Positions 24,187-37,085 of a DNA stretch of 64,000 nt are shown here, piece by piece. The DNA lies in assembly GCF_008831285.2 (NCBI RefSeq), contig NC_045143.1, positions 22,382,302 through 22,446,301 on the forward strand, in the 5' to 3' direction. The translations under genes were made by a program, and so were the position numbers. Below the pieces are notes generated by a model. The model did not search any database, was not told the DNA's origin, and was given only the letters and a program-made list of their open reading frames with translations. The DNA comes from Nymphaea colorata (Eukaryota; Streptophyta; Magnoliopsida; Nymphaeales; Nymphaeaceae). Numbering within the stretch: the first letter of the stretch is position 1; the number at the start of each line of letters is the position of its first letter.

Positions 24187-26768
24187 TGTTAAAAACTGGG
24201 GTTTGAACACCTTGGTTTTTAACATCCTAATGCCCAAATCATGAGTTCATTTATGTTTTTCAATTAAAACCAGCAACTTGATTATCAGTCGACCAAATGT
24301 TGGTGATTTGTCACCATGGTGAAGATCCTAACCAGTTTGTGATTTGAGGTCTTCACCGAGCCATTTAACTCAAGAATGGCATCTCTCTTTTGCTGCTCCA
24401 AAACAGCAACCTTCATGCATGATTTTGATCATTCTAATCACTAGAATTTGTGACATGCTTCTACGTATTACCTTGTTAGAAATGATGGACATTGTATGCA
24501 TGCCTCTCCATGTGAATGGCGAATGGAGATAGCAAATGAATCGTAGGTTTGGGCTACGATTTCGTCTACTTTTACAAGCTGGGAATAATATCCAGCCAAG
24601 TCAATCTATTAATGCATACGTGCATGCATTCCCTTGATCGTTCAAATGTATTTGATCCAAATTCTGCTTTTCCAAAAATCAGAAAATGATATTTTCAAAA
24701 TCTGATTTTTTAAAAAAAAATCCTATTTGTGCGATATTGGAGGAACAAAACCATAGTTTGGGCGAGAATGTCATCCTTTCATCTATGTATTTGAATGAAT
24801 GAATGCAAAGAAAGAGAGAGAGGAATGAAGCATGGATGTTCTCTTGAATGTATAATGGATTGGATCTCACAATTTCACCAAACAATTCCATCAAAAATTG
24901 GGTCTACTCAATCCATGAGCATGGTTCATCTTAAAATGGAACAAATCAATTCAAATGGGCTCATTTAAAAATTATCTCATTTCTAGAAATTTCAGAAATG
25001 TCTATGATTTTGAAAATCCACTATTAACAAGTTCATCTAGTTGACTTTTAAAAAAAGCTCCTAGATCCAAAATAAGTGTTTTGGTCAAATCCAAATCCCT
25101 AGAGAAATCCGATTCTTATAAAAAATCGCTTGGAAAAACAAATTCCCAAAGTTTTCCCCCATTTCCAAATCAGTTATATCAAAACCAAGCTATTTTCAAC
25201 TCAAAACTATTCTTAAAAAAATGCCAACCTAGAGAAATTCTAAAATTTCCCTAAACCCAATTCCAAGAATTTTTCAAATATTAGGTTTTTGATGTAAACA
25301 AAACCTGTTTTGCCTACATCCTATGCCCAAAAACAAGTTGAGATCAACTTGTCCAAACCAATCCCATTGTTAAAATTAAGCCAATTCTCCATCCTAGAGG
25401 AATACACAAAATTTCCTCACCCAAAGAGAAGTTTTTCTCAAGGCTCCCAAAATCCCCAAACAATGAGTTTTGATCAATCAAGCCGTCTTGAACAAAGTTT
25501 TAAGTTGATTTTGGCATCCCATTTATAAAATGAAACTTTCCAACATTCAAGCCGTTAAACATTAACTCCAAAAGCTTTTTTTGATATTAAGAACAAGCTA
25601 GGAGGACGTCCTGCATTTCTACCTCTAAGGTGGACCAACATGAGATCCAAATTAAATTATGCATGGAGAGATATCGAGTGAAGCAGGAACGAACATATAG
25701 TTCATTTCACGCATGCATTCACACTTACTTCACCAATGCAACCACTCGCTTCCACAAAATCTAAGTGAGTCAAGTCGGAGTCACTACCGTGACCAAGTCA
25801 TATTGTGACGAAAACTTGAGCACCTCACTTATTTTATTGCAAAAACACAAAATTTCTAAAATGATTGCAAAAACCTTTATTTTCAAATTTAATTTATAAT
25901 CTATGATGGGATTTTCTCCAAAATCAAATCAATTTTCAAGACCAAAGCCAGCAAATTTCCATGATCTTGGTCCAAAATAAAAAATTCTCAAAACAAGACA
26001 ATCATGAACTCAAATTTTCCAAACTCCACAATCAAGTGAAATCAAAACTTTTCAATACTTCCAAAAATCAAGTTCAAAATCCCAAAACATTGGTCAATTT
26101 CCAGCCATTTCAAACTTAGCAATATCAATCTGTAAGATTTAAATCCAATTTATTTTAAAACCAAAATTTGGTTTTAAAATCAAGTTCTAACTCCAAGATT
26201 TTTCAAGATCTAGTCCCAATCTCCAGTTTTCAGCATCCAACTCAATGTTTTGGTTTCAAAAATCCTATCCCAAGCCCGTCTTCCTTTGAGGGGAAGAAAG
26301 ATGGAGCGCTTCTTCAAAAATCCAATTTCAATATCCAAATTCAATTCAAAAATTCAATTTCAATTTCAATTTTATTTGAAATGCAATTTCAAATCCTAAT
26401 TCCATTCAAAAATGTAGTTTATTATCCAAGATCAAAATTCTTTGTTTCTCAAACTCCAATTTTTGGATCAAGTCAAGGATCAATTACTACAATTTGGGAT
26501 TAATCCAAAGATCCTCACATATTTTCAATACCCAATTTTCAAAATTCTGAAATATTCTCAATATTGTTCAAAATGAATATCAAAATTGAAAATCCAATCT
26601 ATGCACATGCATATAGGAAAAGTAACTTTTCAAAGATTCAGAAAATATAGACCTTGGATCAATTATCCCTGTTAAAGGTGACAGGAATAGTTGATCCTCA
26701 TACCGATGGGCGAGTCACTTTTCCCTAAAATCTATTTTCCATCAAAACCCAAAATTTTCTGTTTCACT
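24187..26768 (+). mobile_element. Large AT-rich LTR-like block inside copia copy 1, probable solo LTR of a gypsy relative
   Basis: Starts TGTTAAAAACTGGGG and runs 2.6 kb without coding sequence; the same block is in copy 2 at 44996-47470. Its last 130 bp (GTAAAGGTGACAGGAAT, then GATGGGCGAGTC) closely resemble the ends of the element A and B LTRs, while its beginning differs. It predates the duplication of the copia unit. No target duplication was found and its right edge is approximate. Confidence 0.45.
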
Positions 26769-27451
26769 CACAGTTTTCCTTCGACCACACACAGGTCGGC
26801 AAGAGGACCGAAGAGGGTTCAAACAATATCATCAAGCTTCTCTATATGTGGCTCTACTGATGAGATTTATTTAAATAAAGAAACTAGAATATACATTAAA
26901 AAGAGTTGCTATCTATTTAGAGTTTTAAGATAGTCCACAAATATGGTCTTCATGATGAAAATGAATTAATAAGAACAATATACAAATATAAAACTCAATA
27001 CGTATATATAAAAGAAGTCCTTTTGGGAGCCAATTCTGCTCTCATTTGCTTACATATTTGTGCTTAATGATAGGCAACACGAGACAAAGGAAGATATACT
27101 TTTACTCCCATTGACATCAAACTTATACATTAGGAGTGATGGCAAGCCAATAGGTGCACCAAATAGGCCTTGTATGATGGGAAGAGAGACAAAAGGAAGG
27201 GGTAGAAAAGAAGCTAGGAACAAAGAAAGGAGAAGAGTCAAAAATAAATGGGCATTGGGTGAGGGGGATTTCCAAGTATGTGAGAAAGGAGGGAGAGATA
27301 ACTCTCTTTTGATTCACAAATTGAACTACATTCCCTCATTAGCTCAGTTACAAGAAAGCCACTGAGGAAAACTAGTTTTTATAAGTGTATATGTCCTCAA
27401 AGATTGTGAGTGACAATTTTGGTGATACAAGTGCTAGTTTGGTGATACAAC

Positions 27452-28278
27452 TGTTGGAGCTGGGTGGTGTGTTCCCTCCAACACATTACGCTTAGCAAGA
27501 GAATTGCAATCCATTCTACATCCTTCAGCTTTGTTATTTTGTTCTTCTTAGGTTGAGAAATTGAACATATCTGCAGTCACCATTGGGGAAAGTCTTTCAC
27601 TGGGTGTTTGATGGATAAGGAAAAGATTTGAGGTGCACCATTTATGGGAGAAATTTATCTCCACACAACAGCCATGCATCCAATGCAGGAATTTTTTTTT
27701 TTGAAATGTTAGCCTTTCCTAAACTTTTCCCCCACAAAACATTTGATTTTTCCCAAAAAAAAATCAATCATTGCATGCTTGAAAGAGTTGCTCCCTTTTT
27801 CTCACCCAATCAAACATTTTCTTGATATGAAGATTCGAGAATTTAGTACTTAGGATATGCCTCTTGCTGTCAATTATTAAGGGGTCGTCTCCTTTTCTTT
27901 CCATAAGCATAGAAATCTCTATTGATGTTTCATAAGGCCATAGTTGCAGCACCTTTAGCAGCTTCTCCTCATAATCTACTCATGGTCATATTGAGGGCGA
28001 ACGCAATCCATTGCTTGTCATTGACATGGTTGGAAAAGGTTGATTTAAAACTGCAAGATTTGACAACAAATAAACTTGCCTTCTCTTGTAAATCACATCA
28101 GCAAAACAACGAGAAGGGTACGATGTAGATATGAATTGCAAGAGATGAGGACCTCTCCTCTCATGAATGTGAAGAGAGAGTACGAAAATAGTATTTGTGG
28201 ATATAAACTTGTGTAAATCAAACCATGTTAAGTTCACGGTTTCACCTTTATGTCTCTATCGATATGATTACTTTGGCA
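27452..28278 (+). mobile_element. LTR between the two copia copies (827 bp)
   Basis: Starts TGTTGGAGCTGGG and ends CTTTGGCA. It is followed at 28279 by TGGTATTAGA, nearly the initiator-Met primer-binding site. It can be read as the 3' LTR of copy 1 and the 5' LTR of copy 2. Confidence 0.7.
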
Positions 28279-28859
28279 TGGTATTAGAATACCGCTGGCT
28301 AACGTTTGAGACAGCTAGAAATGATCAGCTTCAATAATATTGTAGTGACAACCACTTGCTTCCTTTCTTTTGTCAGCAATGCAGGCAGCAACAAATTAGA
28401 GCAGCAATACTACAAATCAAAGCAGGAATACCACAAATGGCAAATGATCTTACTTTTTGCTACTCCCACCAATTTACACATATGTAAAGCATTAATTACT
28501 TAATATGGGAATTACAATTTACACCTAAATTTATTGAAAATTTAGAACTTAATGGTTTATTGATGGGAAAAAACCATATCCAAATGCATTTCTTCTGGTC
28601 TAAGGTAGAAAAGAAGCACTATTGGATCCAGCCTATAAGGAATGGATATGAATGGATCAAATTCTTTTGAATTAAAAGTTATTTTCATAGTCAAGTTGTG
28701 GGAATGAATGCACATTTTACCATTTGACATGCTCTAGAAAGAACGTACATTCCTACTTCTTGGGGAAAATATAATAGCTGAAATCTCAGGCACAAAAAAA
28801 TTATTTTCGAAAGACTAAAAAAATTTCCCATCAGCTTGCATCAGCCTCCAAACCTATCA

Positions 28860-30540
28860 ACAATGAAATTTTGGTTGTCCAAATTCTCAATGATCTACCT
28901 ATAGCTGAACGAAACTACCTTGTCCATTTGACCACACCCTATCAATCTTAATGAACTAAAGGGGATGTTCTTCATTCATTAAGCGAAGCTTCAAGTTAGT
29001 ATTTCTGATGTTCCTACTGCAAATCTCACCTTCAAGCAGTCCACTAGCACAAGCTGAAAAGGATGAGCAAACAAGTTTAAGAAAGGTAAAGGGTGAAATC
29101 AAAGAAATAGTCAGCCCCATCATCAAACCTTTTTTGATGGCCCAAGCATTTGCTTGCTTATGGAAACATGAAAATGCTAGGTTGTTGTTCAACATTGCAC
29201 TACATGACTGACTTGTAGAAATGCGGGACATGGAGCGATCAAGTGCACCACTCATACCTTTTTAAAGGAATCACTGCTAAAGACCCCCATAATAACAGAT
29301 CAATTGTCTCACATCAATGGCAGTAGTCAGTATTGAATTTTTGGCACAATTCACCATGTAATACCAGAATTTAACAACGTGGAATCTCAAACCAATTATC
29401 AAGGTGGTCAAGTGAAGCCAAGCGAAGAACAAGTTTGCACATAAACTATGCAGGGAAATCTATTTTTCATTCTAGTTCAAGACTAATTATGTCTGATATC
29501 CTGCATGTTTCTAAGATCAAGGGAAACCTTTTAAGGTCATAAGTTTACTCATGAAACTTATGTTTCTTTTGTTCTTCAACCTAATCATTGTTTTGCAAAG
29601 GTCTGCAATATAGTAAGATACTTCTGCAGGACACCATCGAAAATTACCTTTTTTCACGTCAATAAAGTGGATGCTTTTCTTGTCGTATTAGTCAACAGGT
29701 TTCAATATAGTAGTGGCACATGAAGATGGGCATCCGGCACTTGAGGTGATTAATCATATAGTTAGAAAGCATAGCTTGCCAATTTTTGCTAATAATCACA
29801 ACATTTGTGTGAAGCATGTAGGTAAGAGTCATGTCTTACATTTTTCATTCTGTATATGCATGATATTTCTGTTCTTCTATAACTTATTTATTCTAATGTT
29901 TGGAGACCAGCCCCTAAGGTTTTTTTTTTTGTACCATTATTATATTATGTTTATTGATAGCTTCTCTTGTTTTACATTTGTATTTACACTTAAGCAGAAA
30001 CCTAACAGGTTTTCAATCATTAAAACATTCCAAAAACTTGTTGAGAACAAATTCGAGAGAAAAATTAAAACATTTTAGAGTGACCAGGGATGTGAATATC
30101 ATTTTTTTTCTGCAAATCATATGAAGCATGGCACAAAATAGTGTATCTCATTCGCTCACATGAACCAAACGGGCATATATAGCACAAACATAGGCATTTA
30201 GTTGAGACTAGTCTAATTCTTAAAGCATATGCCAAGTAATTACCATATAAATTTTGGGACTTCATTTTTTAACTATTGCCCGTTCCTTAGTGAATGAACT
30301 ACCTATAGCATGTTAAATATGCAGTGATTTTTCAAGTTTTCTTTGACAAACCATCTAATTATCATGGTTGTGTTTGCTTCCCATGCCTTCGGCCATACAA
30401 TTCTCATAAACTTGAACACTATGAAAAGAAATGTTTATTTTTGGGACATAGTAACCAACACAAAGTGGCTTTCCAAGATAAAAAGGAAGGCAGATGACTC
30501 TCTTGAATGTTACAAATATGACTTTGGTTGCTAGATGTTA
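28860..30540 (+). pseudogene. Broken copia gag-protease-integrase of copy 2
   Basis: Same order as copy 1. Readable pieces include HPALEVINHIVRKHSLPIF (29731-29787), GKSHVLHF, KTFQKLVENKFERKIKTF (ending at 30075), and the GYNYHGCVC-like region near 30360-30420. Several frameshifts and stops. It retains about 55 bp near 30625 and about 285 bp at 30790-31075 that copy 1 lacks. Confidence 0.7.
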
Positions 30541-31346
30541 TATGAAAGAAAATAAGATTCACTAACTTGATACTTTTTATGTTTTTGTCAAACCACTTAT
30601 TGTTTGGACAGTTTTGAGATTGTAGCTCTTATTAATTGATGATCTATCGATAGTTAGGTATATATAATGGTTTGTTCATTGTCAATTTCATGAGGATGCA
30701 GATGTGGTTCAAGCTTAAGGATTTTACTGATTGACAATTTCTTCATCATGTCTACAAGCTTCATAAGGTGCTTTTATGTTCTCGAATAGGTAGGTCACAC
30801 TTGGTTTCAATGCCTTACTACTTTTATGATCTCTCTTGGTTTTGTTGCTTACAAAATTGACATTTTTTTCATGTATTGGAATAACACCCTTAGCAACCCC
30901 TTGGGAAGGCTGGACATCTTTCTCAAGATCTCACTCAAGCTCCCACATCACTCCCCACCCTCTTTGAGATCTCTCTCATGTTCCCCAAGCTTTCATGTCC
31001 CTATCTTCTAGCTCCCAAGCTATCTCCAAAGTCCCCTTCTCCAGCCAAGAGAGTCTTGGTTCCTAAGTTACAAAAGCCATCAAGAAGAAGACATCAGCCT
31101 TGGATGCAAGCTCCTCCAGACGAAGATGTCATTAGTTTGGTGTCATCTTGAATTCAGCACAAGGCATTTTCAGTCCAAACCTCCAAGGCAGCTCCTACTC
31201 CAGTAGACCTCTGCCTCCAAGCTGTATTTGAGGTAGATGTTCTCAACTCAGCTCAAAATCAAAGTCTAGCACCCTCTGCTCTAGCCAACTTCCCTATTCA
31301 AGGCATCACAGCACAATCACATCCAACCTAGGGATTTCTACTCAAG

Positions 31347-34300
31347 TCTTTGCATCCCAAAAGAATCTTTTGGTTTTTGGAGTGCTCCAAATAAATGAGA
31401 TTTTGTTTACAAATGAGAGAGAAAGGGACTCGCCCATCAGTACAAGGATTGACCATTCCCGGCACCTTTACCGGTGGTAACCAATCCAAGGGCTATGCTT
31501 ATTATTGATACATGTCGTTTTGACTTAAACATCTTTTTCATTCTAAATGTGGTGTTGTGTTTGAGAAAATGTTGAAAATTTGATATTTCAAACTTTTGAT
31601 AAAGTTCTTAAAGAAGCACTTGAGAGTGTGAAACATTTTGATTTGAGAGATTTTGAATTGAGAAATTTTTATAAATATTATTTGGAAACCATTGAAGATT
31701 ACTTTTGGAAATCACTTTGGTGTTCTTTTAAGACTTTAAGTAGATTTGAGGTTTTGTTGTAATTCTGTTACTATCTAGTTAGAGATTCATCTCATCTTGC
31801 TTAAGTTCTTTTAAAGAGGTGCTTGTGATCATAAGTGATGTTAAGTGAATATGGATGTATGAAGGCATTGATCTCGTATGATTAGAAGGAAATCATTCAC
31901 TCCTATCATAACATTCATCTGAAAGCATTCCTACCATTACATATATCTAAGTTTCTCATTTTTATAATTGTCAAAAAGTACTTTCATGAAAAGAGAAAAG
32001 TTTTTGAAAATGGAATGGTGTTGTAGACCATCAAGCATGATTCCAATATTAGGTCATCACTTGAGTTTTGGTCTTAGGGAAGTCGGCAAATGAGAAGTTA
32101 AAATCTTAGATCTTTGAAAAAAAATATCCAAAAGAATGGAAAAGATGAAATAGTCCCATTGAAAGAAAGAGAAAGAAAAAGAGATTTTAAAGATTACTAA
32201 AAAAAGATTTAAAAAGAGAGGGAGATATGTATATTTATACATATTTTATATGTAAATACAGACATATATGTGCACATATGTATATGAAAATTTGTGAAAA
32301 GCAAGTATTAACTCAAATGGAGAGGGGAAAAAATCCTAGAAAAGAGAGAGAGAGAGAGAGAAAGAGATTTTAGAGAAAAAATAATATATATATATGTATA
32401 TATATACATATATAAAGTTTGTAAAAGAAGACATTTAATTTGAAGAGATAAACAAAGGATTTTAGAGAGAGAAAATAGAACACATGTATATACGCATTCA
32501 TCTGTATATGAAAAATTGTAAAATAATAAGTGGAACCATAGAGAGATAAGGATAAAGAAACATCATCATGTGCACATATATGTATATAACGTGCATATAT
32601 GTATATGTCTTCACACGAATAGAAATCAATAAATGACTTAAAAATATCTAACTTCGATTTTTATGTAGGCCGGAGAGGAACTTGGGCTCATGCAAGAGCC
32701 TAAGCTAAGAATCCAAAGCCTCATTAGAGAGGGTTATTGCTTTTGAAAATATTTTGTAGGGCATTTATTTCAATTATTTTATATATTAGCATAAAACATT
32801 ATTGTTTTATTTGTTACAAGAGAATATATTCATTCCACCGTTGTTTATGAAAGAAAATCAAGCAACATAATAAGTCACTCATTACGGTTCCTAATTGGGT
32901 GATTAAGAAGAAAAATAAACATAAGAATGACATGAAGATGCATTTTTAACATGTACATATTCGTCAATGGTTTTCTCGGGTTAGACAAACCCCAACCTCA
33001 AAATCAACATAATAATAGATAAGAATCCCAACCCAAACACTCATTCTCACCATTCATTCATATATAAATGGGAAAAATCAATCAATATCTCAAAACAAAA
33101 TAACATTCAAGAATAGTTTATTGACTCCGAAGAGAAGATTTGAGAGTTATTTTATATAGCTATCGGGAGATGAAAAAGGGAGAAAGTGAAGAAAAGAACT
33201 GGAGTGGGATATTGATTACAAAGCTCTAATGAAAATTATTTAAAAGATGAATATCTTACTTCGGATGATCCTAGGGTTGCTTTGGGTGAAGCTCCTTGGT
33301 GATGAAGATATGCCTCCAAAGTGATCTTCTTGTGTTTCCTTGAAGAGTTGGACCTTGAGAAAGTTTTCTCCCAAGGTTGGACAATAAGAAAGTGGAGAAA
33401 AAAAGAAGATGAAAGAAATAGAGAAAGAGAGCTAAGGAAAAACTTTAAGTCTTCAAGTGATAATGCACTAGAGGTTCCGCAAAGGTTAGCTCATGCCCAA
33501 AAGAGAATATTGTGGGGGTATTTATAGAGAGTCTTGGAGCCAAAACTCAAAATTTGAATTTTTTGAATTTAATAAGAATTTCATGCAAATTTCAAACAAT
33601 TTTGAATTATTTTTATTTTTTTTAAATAGATTTTGACTAAGCGGGATTGACCATTAGCCCTACAAATAACCCTTTGGGGTGTGGGTAGGGCTATTGCCCG
33701 GCCAAAACGCTCAAAACTGAGGGTCAGTTTTTGCATGAAATTGGGCCTCTGCAATGCGCGGGCCCCATTCTTTGCTGGTTTGCACGCACCTGAAGCGTCG
33801 GCTTGCCCACGCGGCAGCGTGCGACGCGCTGCTGCTCGTGGCAGCAATGCACGTAACGCGATCATTCGTAATGTGATCGCGCATCGCATGAATAGCATGT
33901 GTGTTGCGCAATGTGCGGTCGCACGACCGCTTGTCGTGCTACTGCTCGTCGCACGATGCGTGAATCATATTTAAAAAAAATGAAATAAAAATGAAAAAAT
34001 GGATAAATAAATAAAAAGGGGCTGTTCGTATAAAAAGCCTAAAAACAATTTTTTATTTAAAATGTGTATAAAAGTGGTTTTTGTTACAAATGGGTGGCTG
34101 TCTCTGTTTTTGAGTGATTCCCGGCTCATTTTAAATATGGATTGGTTTAATTGGTTGCATACGCACTCTAGTGAGCAGTTTAGGCTCAAAAACACATTTT
34201 TGGCATGAAAGCGTGATATATACTCAAAAGGAGGGTCCGTGCATGTGCACGTGGTACTCGATAGCATCAAAGTTTGTCGTTTTAATCTTGGCTTTGGATT

Positions 34301-34549
34301 TTGAGTTTGAAATTCTCAATTTGGATCTACACTTGTACTTTGGATTTAATTTGGATCCAATAGTTGGGTTTTGGATTTAAATTGTGCATCTAAAGCTGGG
34401 TTTTGAATTTGAATTTTGTGTTTGGGTTTGGACAAGGGTTTAAAAATTTATTTTGGATTGAATAATCGCGAACTTGTTTTGGGTCTAGGATTTCGCTTAG
34501 GGTCTAAAAATAAAATACAATCTTTTGGGAAAAAGTTGGGGTGATAACA
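31347..34549 (-). mobile_element. 3' LTR of element A (3203 bp)
   Basis: On the coding strand it starts TGTTATCACCCC (at 34549) and ends GGGATGCAAAGA, a mutated form of the family end GGGATGCGAACA. It contains a CpG-rich palindromic island (33740-33970) and TA/GA/TGTA microsatellites (32220-32620). Short open frames inside it are not considered genes. Confidence 0.85.
33740..33970. other. CpG-rich, palindrome-rich island inside the element A 3' LTR
   Basis: An abrupt switch from about 30% GC to a stretch dense in GCG, CGCGC and CGATCG-like motifs (repeats of GCAATG, CGTAACG, GTGATCGCG). The matching part of the other LTR (about 43880-43975) is shorter and many CG positions are TG or CA there, as expected from deamination of methylated CpG. 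Open frames on both strands here follow from the base composition. Confidence 0.6.
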
Positions 34550-34639
34550 AATGCCCCTCTTTGTTACTAAGCCGACATTAGTGGTGCTTTGTGACAATGA
34601 TAAGCACCCCAGATTTTTCAAACAAAACATGTTTGGAGT

Positions 34640-34853
34640 GATGTTTCAGGTTTAACCTCTTACCTAAATGGGTTATTTGAGCTAGACTGAGTTTAGGTTT
34701 GAACCCTTACTTGAGCGGGTTTGAGCAAGATTGGGTTTAGGTTTAACCCCTTACCCGAGCAGGTTGCTTTGCATTGTAGATTTTAACACGTTACCTACAT
34801 GGGTTGCTTTGCATTGCAGGTTTAACCCCTTACCTGCATGGGTTGCTCTCGAG
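34640..34853 (-). repeat. 3' untranslated tandem repeat of element A
   Basis: Several copies of a unit containing GGTTGCTTTGCATTGCAGG and TTTAACCCCTTACCT. The same repeat in reverse orientation lies at the matching position of element B (52141-52440), which ties the two elements together. Confidence 0.75.
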
Positions 34854-34984
34854 TTTTGAATGATAATAATAATAAAACAAGAAAATGTCCTAGTGTAATT
34901 GTTATGTTTTACGACTGAGAAGAATCCAAAATGAATAGTAAATTGAATGTGGAGAACATAAATATTTGTCATTGATTGGAAAGT

Positions 34985-36250
34985 GAATACAAGGGGGCTA
35001 GGTGTAGAATTCTTGAGGTGAAGAGCGTTAACAGAATCAACAATAGTCTATCCAACACCAGGGGTTTTAGAATTAATGAATTTAGAAGGCATTTCTTGAT
35101 CTTTTCAAATGACTATTGGCACTCAAACCTCATTCAAGGTTGACGCCATTCCTCAGTAGCTAGTTGAATGGTTCGCATCTCATGACTACATTGGAAATGA
35201 ATCGTCTGATGGACTGGATTCACCCTTGCAAACTTTGCAGTTTCTTGATATTAATAGGTGGTGGCATATCGATGATTTCTTTAGCTTTGGTAAGATCCAT
35301 CTCGATCTCCCTCTTACTGATTATAAAACCCAAAAGTTTACCTAATTCAACCCCAAAAACACATTTTGGACTATTCAAACGAAGCTTGTACTATAAGGGT
35401 CTCTCAAACACCTAGGCGAGGGTTTCAATGTGATCTTCTCTTGCCTTAGATCTGATTAGTATGTCGTCGATATATGCATCCATGATTTTGTGCATATGAT
35501 CATGGCGCTTTGATAAGTTGCTCCAGCATTCTTCAACCCAAACGGCATTATCATGTAATAAAAAGTGCCACAAGGTGTAGTAAAAGTGGTCTTAAGTTGG
35601 TCCTTGACTGCTAATTTGATTTGGTTATATCTCGAATATCAATCCATAAAAGAGAACATGTCATGGCATGCGATACTGTGTACCAATACATCAATGTTTG
35701 GAAGTAAATAATCATTTTTTGGTGTGGCTTTATTCAGGTTTCGAAAGTCAATGCACAACCTGACTTTGCCATTTTTCTTAGGAACCACCATGATATTAGC
35801 CAACCATTCGGGGTAATCGATGACACAAATGAATTTTGCCTTTAATAGGTCCTCTAATCTTTCTTTTACGGGCCCTTCTACTCGAGGATCAAGCATGTGC
35901 AATTTTAGCTTAACTGGCTTGCAACTAGGTCTTAGGGGCAAACGATGTTCAATCAACTAGGGGTCTAAGCCCGGCATATCTTCGTTGGCCCATGCGAAAA
36001 CTTCCTGATTACTTATAAGAAAGTCCACCAATTTTTTCTATTCGTCTATTGACAAATTGGCACCAATTTGAAGGATCTTGGAATTCTCACTGGTTCCAAT
36101 GTTAATATCTTCAATTAGATCATTAACTAAGGACGAGGGATGCTCTTGTTTCTGAATATGGGCGAATTCTAGTAATTCTAACTCGAGTGTTGTCGTAGAT
36201 TCTATTTATCGACTGCTTGTTTGATAAATGCTTTCTAGGGGGGAGGACTG
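34985..36250 (-). pseudogene. Element A reverse transcriptase, truncated before RNase H and integrase
   Basis: Minus-strand coding in several frames. In order: SKILQIGANLS and FAWANEDMPGLDP upstream of RT; LIEHRLPLRP; the open segment 35956-35639 with ANIMVVPKKNGKVRLCIDFR and LPNIDVLVHSI; then MPFGLKNAGATYQ; a YIDDIL-type active-site motif near 35470; CVFGVELGKLLGFIISKREIEM; and FEKIKKCLLNS near 35090, where RNase H should begin. The frame is then lost. Motifs match the Tat/Ogre branch. There are stops and at least two frameshifts. Confidence 0.8.
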
Positions 36251-36649
36251 TTGAGGAAAAAGAAGAAACTGAGACATGTTGAGTTTCGACATCCTGTAAA
36301 GAGAAAGATAAAAGAAAAACTGAACAAAATAAAAATTAATAACAAAAGATTACTTCCATTGCATATCAAAAATTCTTAGTTCATAGAGAAGGTCCTCCCA
36401 TGAGACCAGATAAATTGAAGTTAAGATTGCAAAATTATGGGTGGATTTAAAGACAAAGGCGAATACTGTCAGCCAACACGGTCTTCTTCAAATTTCTTTA
36501 TGATATCCCAGTCTCCTATTGTTCATTTGAAAAGAGATGTTGATCGGCTGCAAGTTACCATCTTCATTCTTCTCGATGCCAGTGAATGGATGATAGCCAC
36601 CTTTTAGAAGTAACTAAAATCCCTTAGGGTTTCTTGCGAAATAAGCATA

Positions 36650-37085
36650 CATGGGATGTTTTTAGTAACTCATATGACTGCTTGAAATAGTATAAGCATT
36701 TTCGGATGATTCACCTATCTCCATGCTCTGCATCCATTCTTCCAAAGATCCTTCATTTGTTGTTCTTGTGTTGGACATGTCCACCAAATCAATTAGCCTA
36801 TGGAGCATTGGTTGTACCGACCTCTCGATCGAATCCTCAGCACGTACGGTGATGACCAATGGGCCAAAATTTCATTTAAGACAATGATGAAGTGTGGATT
36901 GGATTCCTCATACTTCGTGGACCCAAGGTCATCCCAAGAACAAGTTATATGATGGTGGTACATCCACCACATAGAATGTAATGCAATGACTGGTGCGTTC
37001 GATGATCACGTCCATGTTGATGGTACCTTTGCTATTCATACTTCAGCTGTTGTATCCGTAGATCTTGGTATCATCAGAGTGATTT
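36650..37085 (-). pseudogene. Element A protease region
   Basis: The minus-strand frame reads GTINMDVIIER, then FYVVDVPPSYNLFLG, then PWVHE and LVITVRAEDS. This matches the C-terminal part of Tat-type retropepsins (LDIPPxYNLLLGRPWxH). A stop replaces the usual R after FLG. The residues after RAEDS continue as an open linker (36662-36859) toward RT. Confidence 0.7.

Larger units (their letters stand above)
19855..27438 (+). mobile_element. Degraded copia retrotransposon, copy 1 of a tandem pair
   Basis: 5' LTR at 19855-21047, primer-binding site, then broken gag, protease and integrase on the plus strand. The right boundary is set by homology: 27438 matches 56859 in copy 2, and copy 2 begins with its own LTR at 27452. 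Most of reverse transcriptase is missing: the frame passes from an integrase-end motif (HGCACFPCLRPYNSHKLE near 23120-23175) to an RNase H-like remnant (TKWLSKKR near 23222-23250). Compared with copy 2 it lacks about 55 bp and about 285 bp segments. It contains a hAT-type insertion and a large LTR-like block (24187-26768). Confidence 0.75.

Noticed and set aside
27060-27365. Pair of similar plus frames starting MLNDRQ (27060 and 55325)
   Set aside because: Similarity is explained by the duplication of the copia unit. Frames diverge by indels, the second is cut by the TIR element, and no domain is seen.
33581-33974. Alanine- and arginine-rich frames on both strands
   Set aside because: They follow from the CpG-rich island in the LTR; frames overlap on both strands and are not kept in the other LTR.
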